From an uncultured Ruminococcus sp. (lineage in GTDB: Bacteria; Bacillota; Clostridia; Oscillospirales; Ruminococcaceae): a DNA stretch of 6,162 bases. The position numbers and the translations under genes were made by a program. The stretch is taken from positions 1-6,162 of the forward strand of contig CALEJX010000191.1 in assembly GCA_937898375.1 (NCBI GenBank). The letters are read 5' to 3'. This document shows positions 5,107 to 6,162 of the stretch, one piece after another. The number at the start of each line of letters is the position of its first letter. Positions within the stretch are counted from its first letter, which is position 1. The notes below the pieces were generated by a model, which searched no databases, was not told the origin of the DNA, and worked only from the letters and a program-made list of their open reading frames with translations.

Positions 5107-5961
5107 TTATTTTACTGACAAATAATAATTCTTCATTGTCAGTGCGTCTTTATCCTGAGTGCCTGCACTTTCGCAGACGAATATAGGCGAAAGACCTTTC
5201 TTTGCGACTATCTCCATAAGCGGCTCATAGTCAGGTCCGAAGCCTTGGTTATCATCAAAGGTCAGGTGCTTTTTCTCTCCGCCCGGATTTGTGAACATTA
5301 TTTTAGAAAAATGGCTGTGGAATATTTTCAGCCTGTCATGACCGATAGCATTTTCCACTTCATCGAGCATTTTTTCATACTCTGCCTTGCCTTTGATATA
5401 GCCGAACTCTCTTGCGTTAAGGTGTCCGAAATCTATTGTTGGCAGGAACGTATCATCAAGCTTGCAAAGCTCCAGCACTTCCGTTAAGTTGCCAAGCTGA
5501 TTTACTTTGCCCATAGTTTCAGGGCAGAAAACGATATGCTCAAAGCCCTGTTCAACGGCTGTTTTCCTAGCCCTTGTGAGAGTATCCTTAGCAAGCTCCA
5601 AAGCGTCCTCCCTGCTTATCTTTGCACAGCTGCCTGAGTGGATAACTATTCTCTCAGCACCCATTCTGCTTGCGGCGTCACAGGATTGCAGAATATAATT
5701 TATGCTGTTGTCACGCTTTTCAGCTTCAAGGCTTGAAAGTGAAATAAAATACGGCGCATGGAGTGAAAGGGTGATATTATGCTCTTTCGCCTTATCTTTT
5801 AAAGCAAATGCTATCTTATCGGAGACTTTTACTCCCCTGCCGCACTGATATTCATAGTGGTCAAGCCCCATTGCTTCAAGATATCCCGGAGCTTGAAGTG
5901 TTGTTTTATATTTTGCGGAGAAAGCCTCGCTGTTTCCCGCAGGTCCAAATCTTGCTGACAT
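5107..5961 (-). CDS. Endonuclease IV-like TIM-barrel protein (AP endonuclease family 2)
   Basis: The 284-residue protein has the xylose-isomerase-like TIM-barrel pattern of endonuclease IV (Nfo), which cuts DNA at abasic sites using three zinc ions. Most ligand positions can be matched by motif: H68 (LHAPY), H108 (VIHSG), E148 (CPETMGK), D177 and H180 (TIDFGH), H215 (FHSHFS), H232 (KKHLTF) and E264 (VCES). The Asp of the usual DRH motif is replaced by Lys in GGEKKHLTF (227-235), so this belongs to a divergent branch. DNA-repair activity is likely from the fold but not certain, and another sugar-phosphate role is possible. The start at 5961 is preferred over the ATG at 5970 because of Shine-Dalgarno spacing and because relatives begin near ARFGPAGNS. 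It sits 24 nt after the YqeG-type gene and 18 nt before aroQ. Confidence 0.85.
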   Translation of the reverse strand: MSARFGPAGNSEAFSAKYKTTLQAPGYLEAMGLDHYEYQCGRGVKVSDKIAFALKDKAKEHNITLSLHAPYFISLSSLEAEKRDNSINYILQSCDAASRMGAERIVIHSGSCAKISREDALELAKDTLTRARKTAVEQGFEHIVFCPETMGKVNQLGNLTEVLELCKLDDTFLPTIDFGHLNAREFGYIKGKAEYEKMLDEVENAIGHDRLKIFHSHFSKIMFTNPGGEKKHLTFDDNQGFGPDYEPLMEIVAKKGLSPIFVCESAGTQDKDALTMKNYYLSVK

Positions 5962-5970
5962 CAGTATCAT

Positions 5971-5977
5971 TCCTTTC
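5971..5977 (-). promoter_or_regulatory. Ribosome binding site of the TIM-barrel gene (fixes the start)
   Basis: GAAAGGA on the minus strand directly abuts the ATG at 5970, leaving no spacer. It lies 9 nt before the ATG at 5961, which is therefore the better start. Confidence 0.65.
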
Positions 5978-5985
5978 GTTGTATG

Positions 5986-6162
5986 CTATTTGAGCTTAGG
6001 CAAAAATGGCTTTTCGCAGGCTCTTTTAAATCGAAACGGCAAGCTTGTTTCAGGTTCTATTGGGAACACAAATATTGAGCGTATGCCTTTCAGATTTGAG
6101 CCAAGCACGTCAGTGAATATCTGATCGCCCACAGTTGCAACATTTTTCTTATCAAGCCCAAG
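5986..6162 (-). CDS. YqeG-family HAD-IIIA phosphatase, C-terminal 58 residues (partial)
   Basis: The open frame enters from the right edge and ends at a TAG at 5988-5986. The visible end reads LGLDKKNVATVGDQIFTD, then VLGSNLKGIRSIFVFPIEPE and a basic tail ending FLPKLK. VGDQIFTDVLGSN is HAD motif IV, with its two metal-binding aspartates at visible residues 13 and 18. This arrangement, followed by T-S-x-P-F-R-F-K-R-A-x-E-K-P, is typical of YqeG/YhbY-neighbourhood phosphatases related to phosphatidylglycerophosphate phosphatase. The N-terminal nucleophile motif (DxDxT-like) and motif III lie outside the window, so the substrate cannot be judged. It is the most upstream visible gene of the minus-strand cluster, 24 nt before the TIM-barrel gene. 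Confidence 0.88.
   Translation of the reverse strand, partial: LGLDKKNVATVGDQIFTDVLGSNLKGIRSIFVFPIEPETSLPFRFKRACEKPFLPKLK

Overview
The window looks like ordinary chromosome from a low-to-moderate GC, Gram-positive anaerobe of the Clostridia, most likely a Ruminococcus-like member of the Oscillospiraceae. That assignment is inferred from three things. Strong AGGAGG-type ribosome binding sites precede most genes. SAM-I and FMN riboswitches act through intrinsic terminators. The gene order (YqeG-like phosphatase, endonuclease IV-like TIM barrel, aroQ, pepP, efp) extends the aroQ-pepP-efp order familiar in Firmicutes. I see no phage, insertion sequence, CRISPR array, tRNA or rRNA.

Left part, plus strand (1-1490): a consensus promoter, a SAM-I (S-box) riboswitch with its own terminator, then metK (S-adenosylmethionine synthetase) and a strong terminator. 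This is a closed feedback loop, because the enzyme's product is the ligand that shuts off its mRNA.

Middle part, minus strand (1512-3537): from a promoter at about 3509-3537 the order is efp (elongation factor P), a small acidic zinc-ribbon protein of the CD1247 N-terminal-domain type, then an FMN riboswitch with terminator, then ribU (riboflavin-specific S component of an ECF transporter). ribU converges on metK, and both share the hairpin at 1454-1489. No clear terminator separates the CD1247-type gene from the riboswitch, so the riboswitch may control readthrough inside an operon.

Right part, minus strand (3577-6162): a tightly packed run of the 3' end of a YqeG-family HAD phosphatase, an endonuclease IV-like TIM-barrel gene, aroQ (type II 3-dehydroquinase) and pepP (Xaa-Pro aminopeptidase). 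Gaps are 24 and 18 nt, and aroQ overlaps pepP by 8 nt. The promoter lies outside the window. pepP carries a one-base frameshift near 4335, and adding one base restores a normal 353-residue protein.

No previously undescribed multi-gene system is evident. The points most worth a second look are the Asp/Cys tract of the CD1247-type protein, the pepP frameshift, the mutually exclusive pairing in the ribU leader, and the departure from the endonuclease IV metal-ligand pattern.
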